This document shows positions 7,031 through 13,347 of a stretch of DNA of 13,347 bases, piece by piece. Source of the DNA: Candidatus Cloacimonadota bacterium (GTDB lineage: Bacteria; Cloacimonadota; Cloacimonadia; Cloacimonadales; Cloacimonadaceae); contig JALNWR010000056.1 in NCBI GenBank assembly GCA_023230795.1, positions 1-13,347 on the forward strand, written 5' to 3'. Position 1 is the stretch's first letter. Each line of letters opens with the position of its first letter. The notes under the pieces were generated by a model, which worked only from the letters and a program-made list of their open reading frames with translations, ran no database searches and had not been told where the DNA came from. The position numbers and the translations under genes were made by a program.

Positions 7031-7119
7031 AAAAATAGTTATTGACTAACTCGGCCTCTCGCCAATCTTGGTATTCTGACTATTTAGATAGTAATCAATG
7101 ATAATATAAGGAGTTCCAA

Positions 7120-7296
7120 ATGGCGAAGAATAATCGAGGCAAAGAAGTCAAAAAATTGCCGAATCAAGGCCGGGGCGAATGCCCTTCCTGCCACCGGACT
7201 GGCGTAAAACTGCTTTATGACGTCAAAATCGGTGACAAGACTATCAAAGTATGCAAAGTCTGTAAAGATATCCCCGCAGACAAGATAACAGTCTAA
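7120..7296 (+). CDS. Small zinc-ribbon protein, 58 aa
   Basis: A 58-residue reading frame, MAKNNRGKEVKKLP..., has a strongly basic N-terminus followed by two CxxC knuckles: ECPSCHRTG (Cys21, Cys24) and KVCKVCKD (Cys45, Cys48), separated by 20 residues that look like a beta hairpin (VKLLYDVKIGDKTIK). This C-x2-C-x20-C-x2-C pattern is typical of zinc ribbons. The basic tail suggests nucleic-acid or ribosome contact, but that is inference. The gene is well supported despite its size: AAGGAG at 7108-7113 lies 6 nt before the ATG, and a strong intrinsic terminator starts 18 nt after the stop. It stands alone between the nqr operon and rsmA. No promoter with standard spacing was found in the 89 nt before it; a TTGACT at 7042 lacks a well-placed -10 box. 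Confidence 0.85.
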   Translation: MAKNNRGKEVKKLPNQGRGECPSCHRTGVKLLYDVKIGDKTIKVCKVCKDIPADKITV

Positions 7297-7313
7297 ACAG
7301 GCTGTGATAGTTT

Positions 7314-7340
7314 GGGAGAGTTCGGCTCTCCCTTTCTTTT
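7314..7340 (+). terminator. Intrinsic terminator after the zinc-ribbon gene
   Basis: GGGAGAG (7314-7320), a TTCGG loop and CTCTCCC (7326-7332) form a perfect 7-bp GC-rich stem, directly followed by TTTCTTTT. This is the clearest protein-gene terminator in the window and separates the zinc-ribbon gene from rsmA. Confidence 0.88.
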
Positions 7341-7374
7341 ATCTTGAACATAATGCTCACAGGATAGCAAGCTG

Positions 7375-8157
7375 ATGAGAGCCATCAAAGAGCTGGGACA
7401 ACACTTTTTGTTAGATGCCGGCATCGCTGCCAGAATCGCTGATCTGGGGCAGATATCCCCCGGGGATAGAATCTGGGAGATCGGCCCGGGACACGGCATC
7501 CTTACACATGAAATCCTGAGTCGGGGCGCAGCTTTGGAAGCTTTTGAGCTGGACTCCCGTCTGGCTAAACCCCTGAGTGAGAAATTCTCCGAAGGCATGC
7601 AGCTGAAGATCATCGATATCCTGAAGCTGGATTGGGATGCACAAATCGCCGCGGGCAGCCAGCCTTTGAAGCTCATCGCCAATATCCCCTATCAGATCAC
7701 CTCTCCGCTTTTGTATCGCCTGGAGAAGCACCACGAAAGCTTTTCCCGCATTGTGATGATGATCCAGAAGGAGGTGGCAGAACGCCTTAGTGCCAGTCCG
7801 GGAGGGAAAAACTACGGACCGCTTACCCTGAGACTGGCTCTGAAATACGACATTCACTCTGCTTTTATGGTGGGAAAAGAGTATTTTGAGCCCGTGCCTA
7901 AGGTGGATTCTATGGTGATTTCTATGACGCCACGCCAGTATCCTCCCGAAATCAAATACCCAGCTCTGTTTCACGCTCTGATCATCGCAGCCTTTGCGCA
8001 CCGACGTAAGACTCTGAGAAACAACCTCTTGCCCATGATCGGTAAAGATAAGATGCAAAGGCTGGAAAATCTAAGCACAATGGATTTTGGACTAAGGGCC
8101 CAGACTCTCAGTGAAAAAGACTTCATTTGCCTTAGCGATCTTATTGCTCAGCTGTAG
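7375..8157 (+). CDS. rsmA: 16S rRNA (adenine1518-N6/adenine1519-N6)-dimethyltransferase
   Basis: RsmA (KsgA) uses S-adenosylmethionine to dimethylate two adjacent adenines in the 3' hairpin of 16S rRNA, a late checkpoint in 30S assembly. At 260 aa it has the family's length. Motifs: GQHFLLD at 8-14, the SAM-binding loop EIGPGHGILT at 35-44, the acidic FELDSRL at about 58-64, catalytic NIPYQITSPLL at 103-113, MMIQKEVAERL, FEPVPKVDSMV, and the C-terminal AHRRKTLRNNL. The ATG at 7375 is the only one in frame after a stop at 7351; its ribosome binding site (AGGA, 7361-7364) is weak. Only 34 nt separate it from the upstream terminator, so its promoter is either there, inside the zinc-ribbon gene, or it depends on readthrough. 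Its last 47 nt overlap the next gene in another frame. Confidence 0.96.
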   Translation: MRAIKELGQHFLLDAGIAARIADLGQISPGDRIWEIGPGHGILTHEILSRGAALEAFELDSRLAKPLSEKFSEGMQLKIIDILKLDWDAQIAAGSQPLKLIANIPYQITSPLLYRLEKHHESFSRIVMMIQKEVAERLSASPGGKNYGPLTLRLALKYDIHSAFMVGKEYFEPVPKVDSMVISMTPRQYPPEIKYPALFHALIIAAFAHRRKTLRNNLLPMIGKDKMQRLENLSTMDFGLRAQTLSEKDFICLSDLIAQL

Positions 8158-9901
8158 CAGCAGCCTGTTTGCCCAGAGCCGGGACATAGAGTTTTATCTC
8201 TATAACAGCGATAATATCCGCCTGCTGGAATCAAGCCTGAGCTATCAAACCAGCCCCACAAAGCATAGCACTATGAATGTCATCGGCCAAAGCTCCTGGG
8301 AACAGCGTCTGAACTTCAATCAGCAAACCCGTCGTTCCCTCTTGGGCAGCAGATATTCCTATCATAAATACCGCCTTATGCACGGACTGGTTTTGGATTA
8401 CGAATCATATTTTGATGCCAGCGATCTGGACCCTACCGCTTATATAAATAAAAACGGTAATCTCGGCTATCAGCTGCATTGGGCTGTAGCCGACAGTCTC
8501 TTTCTGAGTTTGCAGGCACATGGCCTCATCCGCAATGAACAGGATCGCTATCTGGTGGGTAACTATCTGAAAAGTGATGGATATCAGCTGCTGTCCGATG
8601 CTTCTTACAGCTATGGCAGCGAACTGCTTACCCTGGGGATCAGCGGCAATCTGGATAAGAAACTGATGGATTGGGAAGCCTATGAAAGCGCTTCCGCCAC
8701 TGCCATGATGCGCTGGATACTCCCTCAGGTATATTGGGATAATAGCTTTAGCATCAGCCACAAGGAAGAAGATATCTACAATCTCTTTACCGATGAAGCA
8801 AAGCAGAACAGCGTTTACTACAAACAGGATACCCAGAGCCGGAACATCATGAATCTGAATAGCCAGCTGGATATTACGCCCCATGAACTGCTGGAATTTA
8901 GCATCAGCGAATATTACTCCGAGCGCAGAACAAGGCTGGATAACAATATTGTGCGCAATAACGGAGAATTTTACAACGACCTGCAGCTAAAGTTTGCTTA
9001 CTTTGTTCACCCCCGGATTACGCTAAGCACTCAAGCTGCACATCAGCTTGCCATCAAGGATTTTAGCTATGCCCAAAATACCCGGCATATAGAAAACCGC
9101 ATCCTGGGCGCTACCGCAGCCTGGGAATATAGCGAGCAGGATTCCCTGATCACTTCCCTGGGCATCAATCTGCAGCGCACATACTTCCCCCGGCAGGACA
9201 ACCGCTGGGACAACGATCTTCGAACGCGCAATTTCCGCCTGGGTTGGAAGCACTATTTCAAGGAGTATATCCGCCTCGGAAGCTGGTTTGTCTATTCCCT
9301 GCGTGAAGATGTGTATCTGGATTCCCTGCTTTCGGCAAACAACCACAGCCTGGAAAGCTTTAGCTTCCTGCCTGAGATAGATATCCTGCTGGGAGATCGG
9401 GTGGCTTTTCGTCAAAGCTATCAGATTCGTGCCGATTACACGGATTACTATTATCAAACCCAACGCATCAACAAGCTATATCGTCAGGTGGGATACCGCT
9501 ACAATCTTATCTTTGACAGCTATCCCTACCTTGCCCGCAGCGGGGATGAGAAATGGCTGCGCTTGCCTTATCGGCGTAATCGTGGCTCTGCCTTCCTGAT
9601 CGATGTCGGCTATGCTTATGAAGAAAACCAATATGCAGACCAGGCTGGAAATTACTATAATATCAAAACCAAAAACCGCAAGCACCTGGCCAGTTTGAAC
9701 CTCAAACACGATATAGACGACTTTTACTATAGCCTGAGCCCTCAATACTCTTGGGGCACCTGGAATGAATACAGTTTGGTAGCCGGTGCAAGCTGGAATT
9801 TCAATCATGGCTCTTATCTGGAACTGACTCTCTCGCCTGTATCTGAAGACCTTCGTGAGATAGATTGGCGCAGCTCTGTGAATCTCAGCCTCAGGTTTTG
9901 A
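8111..9901 (+). CDS. Predicted outer-membrane beta-barrel protein
   Basis: I do not recognise a named family. The frame starts with GTG at 8111, giving MKKTSFALAILLLSCSSS, a clear export signal with likely cleavage after residue 21 (LFA-QS). The next ATG is more than 50 codons in and would remove the signal, so GTG is preferred even though it overlaps rsmA by 47 nt. The mature part (about 575 aa) is rich in Tyr, Trp, Ser and Asn, has repeated alternating hydrophobic/polar strands (for example YRLMHGLVLDYESY and SYLELTLSPVSE), and ends in SVNLSLRF; a C-terminal Phe after alternating residues is the usual beta-barrel assembly signal. About 20 or more strands are plausible. LLLSC at 11-15 resembles a lipobox, but the hydrophobic stretch before Cys15 is short and the barrel pattern argues for a normal signal peptide. 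Confidence 0.8.
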   Translation: MKKTSFALAILLLSCSSSLFAQSRDIEFYLYNSDNIRLLESSLSYQTSPTKHSTMNVIGQSSWEQRLNFNQQTRRSLLGSRYSYHKYRLMHGLVLDYESYFDASDLDPTAYINKNGNLGYQLHWAVADSLFLSLQAHGLIRNEQDRYLVGNYLKSDGYQLLSDASYSYGSELLTLGISGNLDKKLMDWEAYESASATAMMRWILPQVYWDNSFSISHKEEDIYNLFTDEAKQNSVYYKQDTQSRNIMNLNSQLDITPHELLEFSISEYYSERRTRLDNNIVRNNGEFYNDLQLKFAYFVHPRITLSTQAAHQLAIKDFSYAQNTRHIENRILGATAAWEYSEQDSLITSLGINLQRTYFPRQDNRWDNDLRTRNFRLGWKHYFKEYIRLGSWFVYSLREDVYLDSLLSANNHSLESFSFLPEIDILLGDRVAFRQSYQIRADYTDYYYQTQRINKLYRQVGYRYNLIFDSYPYLARSGDEKWLRLPYRRNRGSAFLIDVGYAYEENQYADQAGNYYNIKTKNRKHLASLNLKHDIDDFYYSLSPQYSWGTWNEYSLVAGASWNFNHGSYLELTLSPVSEDLREIDWRSSVNLSLRF

Positions 9902-9930
9902 TTGACAAAATATGACAGTCCGAATGTATT
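9902..9930 (+). promoter_or_regulatory. Predicted promoter of the SRP RNA gene
   Basis: TTGACA (9902-9907) begins on the base after the stop codon of the preceding gene. A 17-nt spacer leads to TGTATT (9925-9930), a four-of-six match. The predicted start, 6-7 nt downstream, falls at 9936-9937, exactly where the closing stem of the SRP RNA begins. That agreement makes the call stronger than the -10 box alone. Confidence 0.65.
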
Positions 9931-9935
9931 GGTCT

Positions 9936-10033
9936 TGCCAGGTGTGGCCAATGTCTGAATGTGAACCATGTCAGATCGGGAACGAAGCAGCATTAAGCAA
10001 TCTCAGGCATGTGTGCTTCCACCTGGCATTTTT
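9936..10033 (+). ncRNA. ffs: Signal recognition particle RNA, small bacterial (4.5S) type
   Basis: This RNA pairs with the Ffh protein to target nascent membrane and secreted proteins to the translocon. The conserved domain IV core is visible: GTCAGA at 9970-9975, a TCG stem, GGAA tetraloop at 9979-9982, CGA, then AGCAGC at 9986-9991. Compared with the Escherichia core, the UCC/GGA stem is replaced by UCG/CGA, a paired change that keeps the helix. The ends close in a perfect 9-bp stem, TGCCAGGTG (9936-9944) with CACCTGGCA (10020-10028), followed by TTTTT (10029-10033), so the RNA's own closing stem can serve as its terminator. The length of about 93-98 nt fits the short form without an Alu domain. 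A 63-codon open frame across this stretch is fortuitous. Confidence 0.93.
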
Positions 10034-10078
10034 ATGCTTTCGGCTGGGAAATTGCACCCCAATGTATAAAAACACTCC

Positions 10079-10096
10079 GCCTGCACTACAGCAGGC
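10079..10096 (+). other. Hairpin in the leader of the carboxypeptidase gene
   Basis: GCCTGC (10079-10084), a 6-nt ACTACA loop and GCAGGC (10091-10096) form a perfect stem that ends 7 nt before the AGAGGA ribosome binding site (10104-10109). No T-run follows, so it is not an intrinsic terminator. It could modulate translation or stabilise the 5' end of the mRNA. TATAAA at 10065-10070 upstream may be a -10 box, but no matching -35 box was found. Confidence 0.4.
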
Positions 10097-10115
10097 TATA
10101 TAAAGAGGATTTTCG

Positions 10116-11768
10116 ATGAAGAAGCTCATTTTTTGTTTAGCCTTGGTCTTGCTTGCCAGGCTCGCACTTGCTTATCCGCTCATGATTCAAAGCTGGGACC
10201 TGGCGCAGGATGTCAATACTATCAACGCCCTGAATCTAAGCATAGACACCGTAAACCGCCTCACCGGAAGCATCATAGTGGATGTAAGAGGAGAGCAGGA
10301 AGAAGATTTGCTCTTGCAGCACGGTTTTGCCGCTACCAGAATCCCGGATCAGGCCAGAGAGTATTACGAACACCTGATAGCCACCACCCTGGGTAGTGAC
10401 AATCCTTTGAACGCATACTACAGCCTGGCAGAGCTTCATAGCTTCCTGCAAGATATTCAGGATACATATCCCGATCTCTGCCAGCTCATTCAATACGGCA
10501 GCTCCGTACAAAACCGTCCGCTATACGCTTTGAAGATATCCGATAACGTAAGCCAAAATGAAGCCGAACCAGAGGTGAAGCTCGTGGCCAATATCCATGG
10601 TGACGAGCCTATAGGGTATGACATGATGATTCGCACTATAGAGCTGCTCACCTCAGATTATGGCCTTGATCCCCGCATCACAGACATAGTGAATAACACC
10701 GAACTGTGGATAATCCCCATGATGAATCCTGATGGCTATGCCAATGGGATTCGCTATAACGCTGCAGGGGTCGATCTGAACCGCAATTTCCCCATGCCTA
10801 ATGGCATCAACAATCCGGATGGTAATCCTCACGCTCCGGAGAATCTGGCTATGATGGATTTTAGCAATCAGCACAATTTCGTTTGCGGCCTCAGCTTTCA
10901 CAGTGGCTCTTTGGTGATGAACTATCCCTGGGATTACACTTACGCTCTGGCTCCGGATAATGAACTGCTGATAGATCTGTCTCTGAGCTATTCCCAACAC
11001 AATCTCCCCATGTATAACAGCCATGAATTTGACCAGGGCATCACAAATGGCGCCGCCTGGTATGTGATCACCGGCTCTATGCAGGATTGGAACTATGCTT
11101 TTACAAATAACATCGAGCTTACCGCAGAGCTTTCCTATATCAAATGGCCTCATGCCTCCACTCTGGATAACTATTGGGCAAACAATCAGGAATCTATCCT
11201 GTCCTTCATCGAATATGCCCAAAATGGCCTCAAAGGCTCGGTGGCGGATGAGCAGGGCAATCCCATCGCTGCCACCATCACAGTGCAAGACAATGATAAG
11301 GTTATCAAAAACGATCCCGCAGTGGGAGACTATCATCGCCTGCTCCTGCCCGGAGAATATCTGGTAACGGCCAGTGCGGATACCTTCATCTCTCAGACTG
11401 CCCAGATCACGGTGCCTGCGCACGGTCACATTGTTCATGATTTCACCCTGGAAAGCGCTTTGCCTGCCGCGGATGACAGCATCCCATCCCTGCCGCTCTC
11501 CCTGAAGCAAAACTACCCCAATCCCTTCAATCCCAAGACCATGATCTTTTTTTATCTGCCCGAAAACCAGGCAGCCTCGCTGAAAATCTACAACCTCAAA
11601 GGCCAGCAGATCAAGAGCCTGATTGACGCCAAACTTGCTGCCGGGGAATACTCCTACAGCTGGGATGGCCAGGATGAAGATGGAAAGCACGTTAGCACAG
11701 GCATCTACCTATATCGCCTGCAAACTCCCCAGCAGGATATCACCCGTAAAATGGTGCTCAGTAAATGA
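10116..11768 (+). CDS. Secreted M14-family zinc carboxypeptidase with C-terminal sorting domain
   Basis: This is an exported metallopeptidase expected to trim C-terminal residues from peptides outside the cytoplasm. Order of parts: signal peptide 1-19 (cleavage near ALA-YP); N-terminal region to about 100; M14 catalytic domain about 100-370; a carboxypeptidase regulatory-like beta domain about 371-445; and a FlgD-like / type IX-style C-terminal domain about 460-550 with LKQNYPNPFNPKT, LKIYNLKGQQIKSL, GEYSYSWDGQDEDGK and STGIYLYRLQ. Zinc ligands His161 and Glu164 sit in NIHGDEPIG, His262 in SFHSGS. NPDGY (204-208) and DLNRNF (220-225) are substrate-binding blocks, and the catalytic Glu338 lies in AELSYIKWP. 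All key residues are present. This resembles the carboxypeptidase D/N subgroup, which prefers basic C-terminal residues, but specificity is not certain. AGAGGA lies 6 nt before the ATG. It overlaps the next gene by 4 nt. Confidence 0.93.
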   Translation: MKKLIFCLALVLLARLALAYPLMIQSWDLAQDVNTINALNLSIDTVNRLTGSIIVDVRGEQEEDLLLQHGFAATRIPDQAREYYEHLIATTLGSDNPLNAYYSLAELHSFLQDIQDTYPDLCQLIQYGSSVQNRPLYALKISDNVSQNEAEPEVKLVANIHGDEPIGYDMMIRTIELLTSDYGLDPRITDIVNNTELWIIPMMNPDGYANGIRYNAAGVDLNRNFPMPNGINNPDGNPHAPENLAMMDFSNQHNFVCGLSFHSGSLVMNYPWDYTYALAPDNELLIDLSLSYSQHNLPMYNSHEFDQGITNGAAWYVITGSMQDWNYAFTNNIELTAELSYIKWPHASTLDNYWANNQESILSFIEYAQNGLKGSVADEQGNPIAATITVQDNDKVIKNDPAVGDYHRLLLPGEYLVTASADTFISQTAQITVPAHGHIVHDFTLESALPAADDSIPSLPLSLKQNYPNPFNPKTMIFFYLPENQAASLKIYNLKGQQIKSLIDAKLAAGEYSYSWDGQDEDGKHVSTGIYLYRLQTPQQDITRKMVLSK

Positions 11769-12256
11769 AGAAAAGCCTTGTTTTATTCACTCTGATCTGT
11801 GCAAGCCTGCTGCTGAGTGCCTGCAAGAAGGAGAGCAGCACGGATACCCCCAAGGACAAATACGCTTTCAGAAAAGACGGAACCCTGCAGTTTCACAGCC
11901 CTGAAGGAGAGCTGAAGGCCGAATTTGACATAGAGATCGTGCAAAAGGATGAGGAGATCATGCGTGGCCTGAAATTCCGCGATAAAATGCAGGATAATCA
12001 AGGGATGCTCTTCATCTTTGAACATATAGACTTCCATTCCTTCTGGATGCAGGATACCTATCTCAGCCTGGATATGATCTTTATCGATCACAACTATGAA
12101 GTTATCCACATAGAAAAGAACACCACGCCCTTCAGTGAAGAGCAGATCTTCCCGCCCAAAGCCAACAAATATGTGCTTGAGCTTTTGGCCACAAGTGCTG
12201 AAAAGAATAATATACAAGAAAAGGATAAAGTCTCATGGCAAGTTCTCGAAAACTGA
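11765..12256 (+). CDS. DUF192-family lipoprotein
   Basis: The protein belongs to the DUF192 (UPF0127) family, small beta-rich extracytoplasmic proteins whose function is not established. A type II signal ends in LLSAC with Cys20 as the lipidation site, so it should be membrane-anchored on the outer side. Family blocks: RGLKFRDKM at 67-75, GMLFIF at 80-85, FWMQDTYLSLDMIFID at 93-108, and KYVLELLATSAEKNNI at 135-150, followed by KDKVSW. Its 163 aa is normal for the exported members. The ATG overlaps the carboxypeptidase stop (ATGA), and the gene's last 22 nt overlap the next gene, so the three are one operon. The context suggests envelope protein or peptidoglycan handling, which is inference. 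Confidence 0.92.
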   Translation: MKKSLVLFTLICASLLLSACKKESSTDTPKDKYAFRKDGTLQFHSPEGELKAEFDIEIVQKDEEIMRGLKFRDKMQDNQGMLFIFEHIDFHSFWMQDTYLSLDMIFIDHNYEVIHIEKNTTPFSEEQIFPPKANKYVLELLATSAEKNNIQEKDKVSWQVLEN

Positions 12257-13116
12257 TCTTCCCTCTTTTGATAATGCTGACCCTCTTTGCCTGCAAAGGC
12301 AAGCCGGAAGCCGAAACCCCATCTCCCCAGCTCCAGACCTATCAGGAAAGCCCTGAAACGCTAGAACCAGAGCCGGAGCCAACCAAACTCACTGCCCTGC
12401 AAAGCTATGAATACAACTGGAGCCAGAGCGATGACATGCCTGATGTGGTGATTATCATCGATGATTTTGGCAATAGTGCCGGACAGCTTTTGGAGGATTT
12501 TGCCGATCTGCCTTCCGAGTATGTATTTGCAGTCCTGCCAGACCTTGCTCACACCCAAGCCGCAGCAAATCTAGCCACCCGTAAGGGCCATGAAGTGATC
12601 ATCCATATTCCCATGGAAGCAGAAAACAGCAAGGTCAGCCCCGGCAAGAAGTATATTTCCAAAGACATGGCTGAAGATGATATCAAAGCCATCCTGGATG
12701 ATTTTGCCAGGCAGATGCCTATGGCTATCGCTGCCAATAACCACATGGGCAGCGCCACCACCGCCAGCCTAAAGACCATGAACAAAGTACTCAGCCACTT
12801 ATCAAAGAAAGACCTCTTCTTCATAGATAGCGCCACCACCTCCAAAAGCGCAGTATATACGGCTGCCCTGCAGCAGGGGGTATTCACTGCCCGCCGCGAT
12901 ATCTTCCTGGATGTACCGGATGTAAGCGAGCAAAGCCTGGCCAAAAAGATTCAGGACTTGGGCAAATATAAGGGCAGAAAAGAGCCGGTTATCATTATTA
13001 CGCACTGTCATAATAGAGAAAAGCTTGAAGGTTTGCAGAAATTTATCACTCAGATCGAAGCCATGGGAATCCGGATAGTTTCGCTGCGGGATGCATTCTC
13101 CAAAGCGATATCCTGA
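12235..13116 (+). CDS. Divergent polysaccharide deacetylase lipoprotein (YibQ/DUF610 family)
   Basis: Members have the NodB-like deacetylase fold but diverged active sites; YibQ-type proteins are linked to the envelope without a firmly known substrate. The N-terminus carries a lipoprotein signal ending LTLFAC (Cys20), then a Pro/Glu-rich linker at about 23-55 with repeated EPEP, then the domain at about 68-293. Family motifs: VVIIIDDFGNS at 71-81, FAVLPDLAHT at 98-107, IIHIPMEAE at 122-130, NNHMGSATT at 168-176, FFIDSATTSKS at 195-205, RRDIFLDV at 220-227, and a final IIITHCHN followed by IRIVSLRDAF. The family's characteristic residues are intact. The ATG at 12235 lies 22 nt inside the DUF192 gene, with AAGGA (12221-12225) 9 nt upstream. 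No obvious terminator follows in the 110 nt after the stop. Confidence 0.92.
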   Translation: MASSRKLIFPLLIMLTLFACKGKPEAETPSPQLQTYQESPETLEPEPEPTKLTALQSYEYNWSQSDDMPDVVIIIDDFGNSAGQLLEDFADLPSEYVFAVLPDLAHTQAAANLATRKGHEVIIHIPMEAENSKVSPGKKYISKDMAEDDIKAILDDFARQMPMAIAANNHMGSATTASLKTMNKVLSHLSKKDLFFIDSATTSKSAVYTAALQQGVFTARRDIFLDVPDVSEQSLAKKIQDLGKYKGRKEPVIIITHCHNREKLEGLQKFITQIEAMGIRIVSLRDAFSKAIS

Positions 13117-13226
13117 CTGCCTTGAAGCCCTTACAGATCAAGATGAAAAGAGCATGGTTTGAGTGCCAAGGCATAGCCCTGCGTAGCATGTCTTCCACAA
13201 AATCCTTTTGCAGGCTCCGATTTTAC

Positions 13227-13254
13227 TTGACAGGATACACAGCGCTTTGATAAT
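13227..13254 (+). promoter_or_regulatory. Predicted sigma70-type promoter of the right-edge gene
   Basis: A perfect TTGACA (13227-13232), a 16-nt spacer and GATAAT (13249-13254, five of six) form the best-matching promoter in the window. The start would be near 13261, only about 13 nt before the ATG at 13274, so the leader would be very short and consist mostly of the purine-rich AAAGAGA that serves as the ribosome binding site. The gap before it (13117-13226) contains a TGCC-AA-GGCA inverted repeat near 13162 but nothing recognisable as a terminator or RNA. Confidence 0.65.
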
Positions 13255-13273
13255 TGCAACAAAGAGATTTAGT

Positions 13274-13347
13274 ATGAAAAAGAGATTAACGCTACTCACA
13301 TTGTTCGCAAGCCTGTTTATCATGGCTTGGGGGCTCTCTATATCCGA
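13274..13347 (+). CDS. Start of an exported protein, cut by the window edge
   Basis: Only 24 codons are visible: MKKRLTLLTLFASLFIMAWG followed by LSIS. The KKR start and a 16-18 residue hydrophobic run make a signal peptide or a first membrane helix; no lipobox Cys is present yet. AAAGAGA at 13261-13267 acts as a ribosome binding site, and a strong promoter lies just upstream, so this is the first gene of a new transcription unit. The product cannot be named from this much sequence. Confidence 0.7.
   Translation, partial: MKKRLTLLTLFASLFIMAWGLSIS

Noticed and set aside
7022..7036. T-run then A-run around the stop of the 150-aa gene, as a terminator
   Set aside because: It is a short AT-only palindrome with no GC stem and almost no loop, so it is unlikely to stop transcription.
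7042..7077. TTGACT with TATTCT as a promoter for the zinc-ribbon gene
   Set aside because: The spacer would be 24 nt, too long for a sigma70-type promoter; no better pair was found.
9912..10103. 63-codon plus-strand open frame
   Set aside because: It covers the SRP RNA gene, whose conserved core and closing stem explain the bases; the peptide is low-quality and has no ribosome binding site.
10653..11690. 345-codon minus-strand open frame
   Set aside because: It is antisense to the M14 carboxypeptidase, which has intact zinc ligands and domain order in the plus frame.
1..13347. CRISPR arrays, tRNA genes, insertion sequences, phage genes
   Set aside because: No spaced repeat series, cloverleaf with TTC-type arms, transposase or phage-like frame was seen on either strand.

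Overview
The window looks like ordinary chromosome of a Gram-negative-type (diderm) bacterium with about average GC. The best guess is Candidatus Cloacimonadota or a close relative. That rests on a secreted protein ending in a NYPNPFNP / FlgD-like C-terminal sorting domain, a sodium-pumping NQR-type operon, outer-membrane beta-barrel and lipoprotein genes, and Shine-Dalgarno-led genes. The phylum assignment is inference. No phage, insertion sequence, CRISPR array or tRNA was found.

Layout. (1) Bases 1-1512, minus strand: the N-terminal three quarters of uvrB, running off the left edge. It is divergent from a two-gene plus-strand unit (an unrecognised 107-aa protein, then ndk), and the two promoters appear to overlap back to back. 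(2) Bases 2360-2689: a non-coding stretch with palindromes, short direct repeats and a good sigma70-type promoter for the next operon. (3) Bases 2690-7030: a tightly packed nqrBCDEF operon that lacks nqrA at its head and carries an unrecognised 150-aa gene at its tail. (4) Bases 7120-7340: a 58-aa zinc-ribbon protein with its own intrinsic terminator. (5) Bases 7375-9901: rsmA (16S rRNA dimethyltransferase), overlapped by 47 nt by a GTG-started gene for a secreted protein that looks like an outer-membrane beta-barrel. (6) Bases 9902-10033: a gene for the small bacterial SRP RNA (ffs), with a promoter starting directly after the preceding stop codon. (7) Bases 10116-13116: three overlapping genes for exported proteins: an M14 zinc carboxypeptidase with a sorting domain, a DUF192 lipoprotein and a YibQ-type divergent polysaccharide deacetylase lipoprotein. 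(8) Bases 13227-13347: a promoter and the first 24 codons of another exported protein.

How it works together. The NQR genes encode a membrane complex that oxidises NADH and should export Na+. ndk, uvrB, rsmA and ffs are housekeeping functions (nucleotide balance, DNA repair, ribosome maturation, membrane targeting). The right third is devoted to the cell envelope and secreted proteins. The most unusual points are the NQR operon without nqrA plus an extra uncharacterised gene, the small orphan zinc ribbon, and the SRP RNA gene, which is easily missed in a protein-only reading. I found no clear sign of a wholly new multi-gene system.
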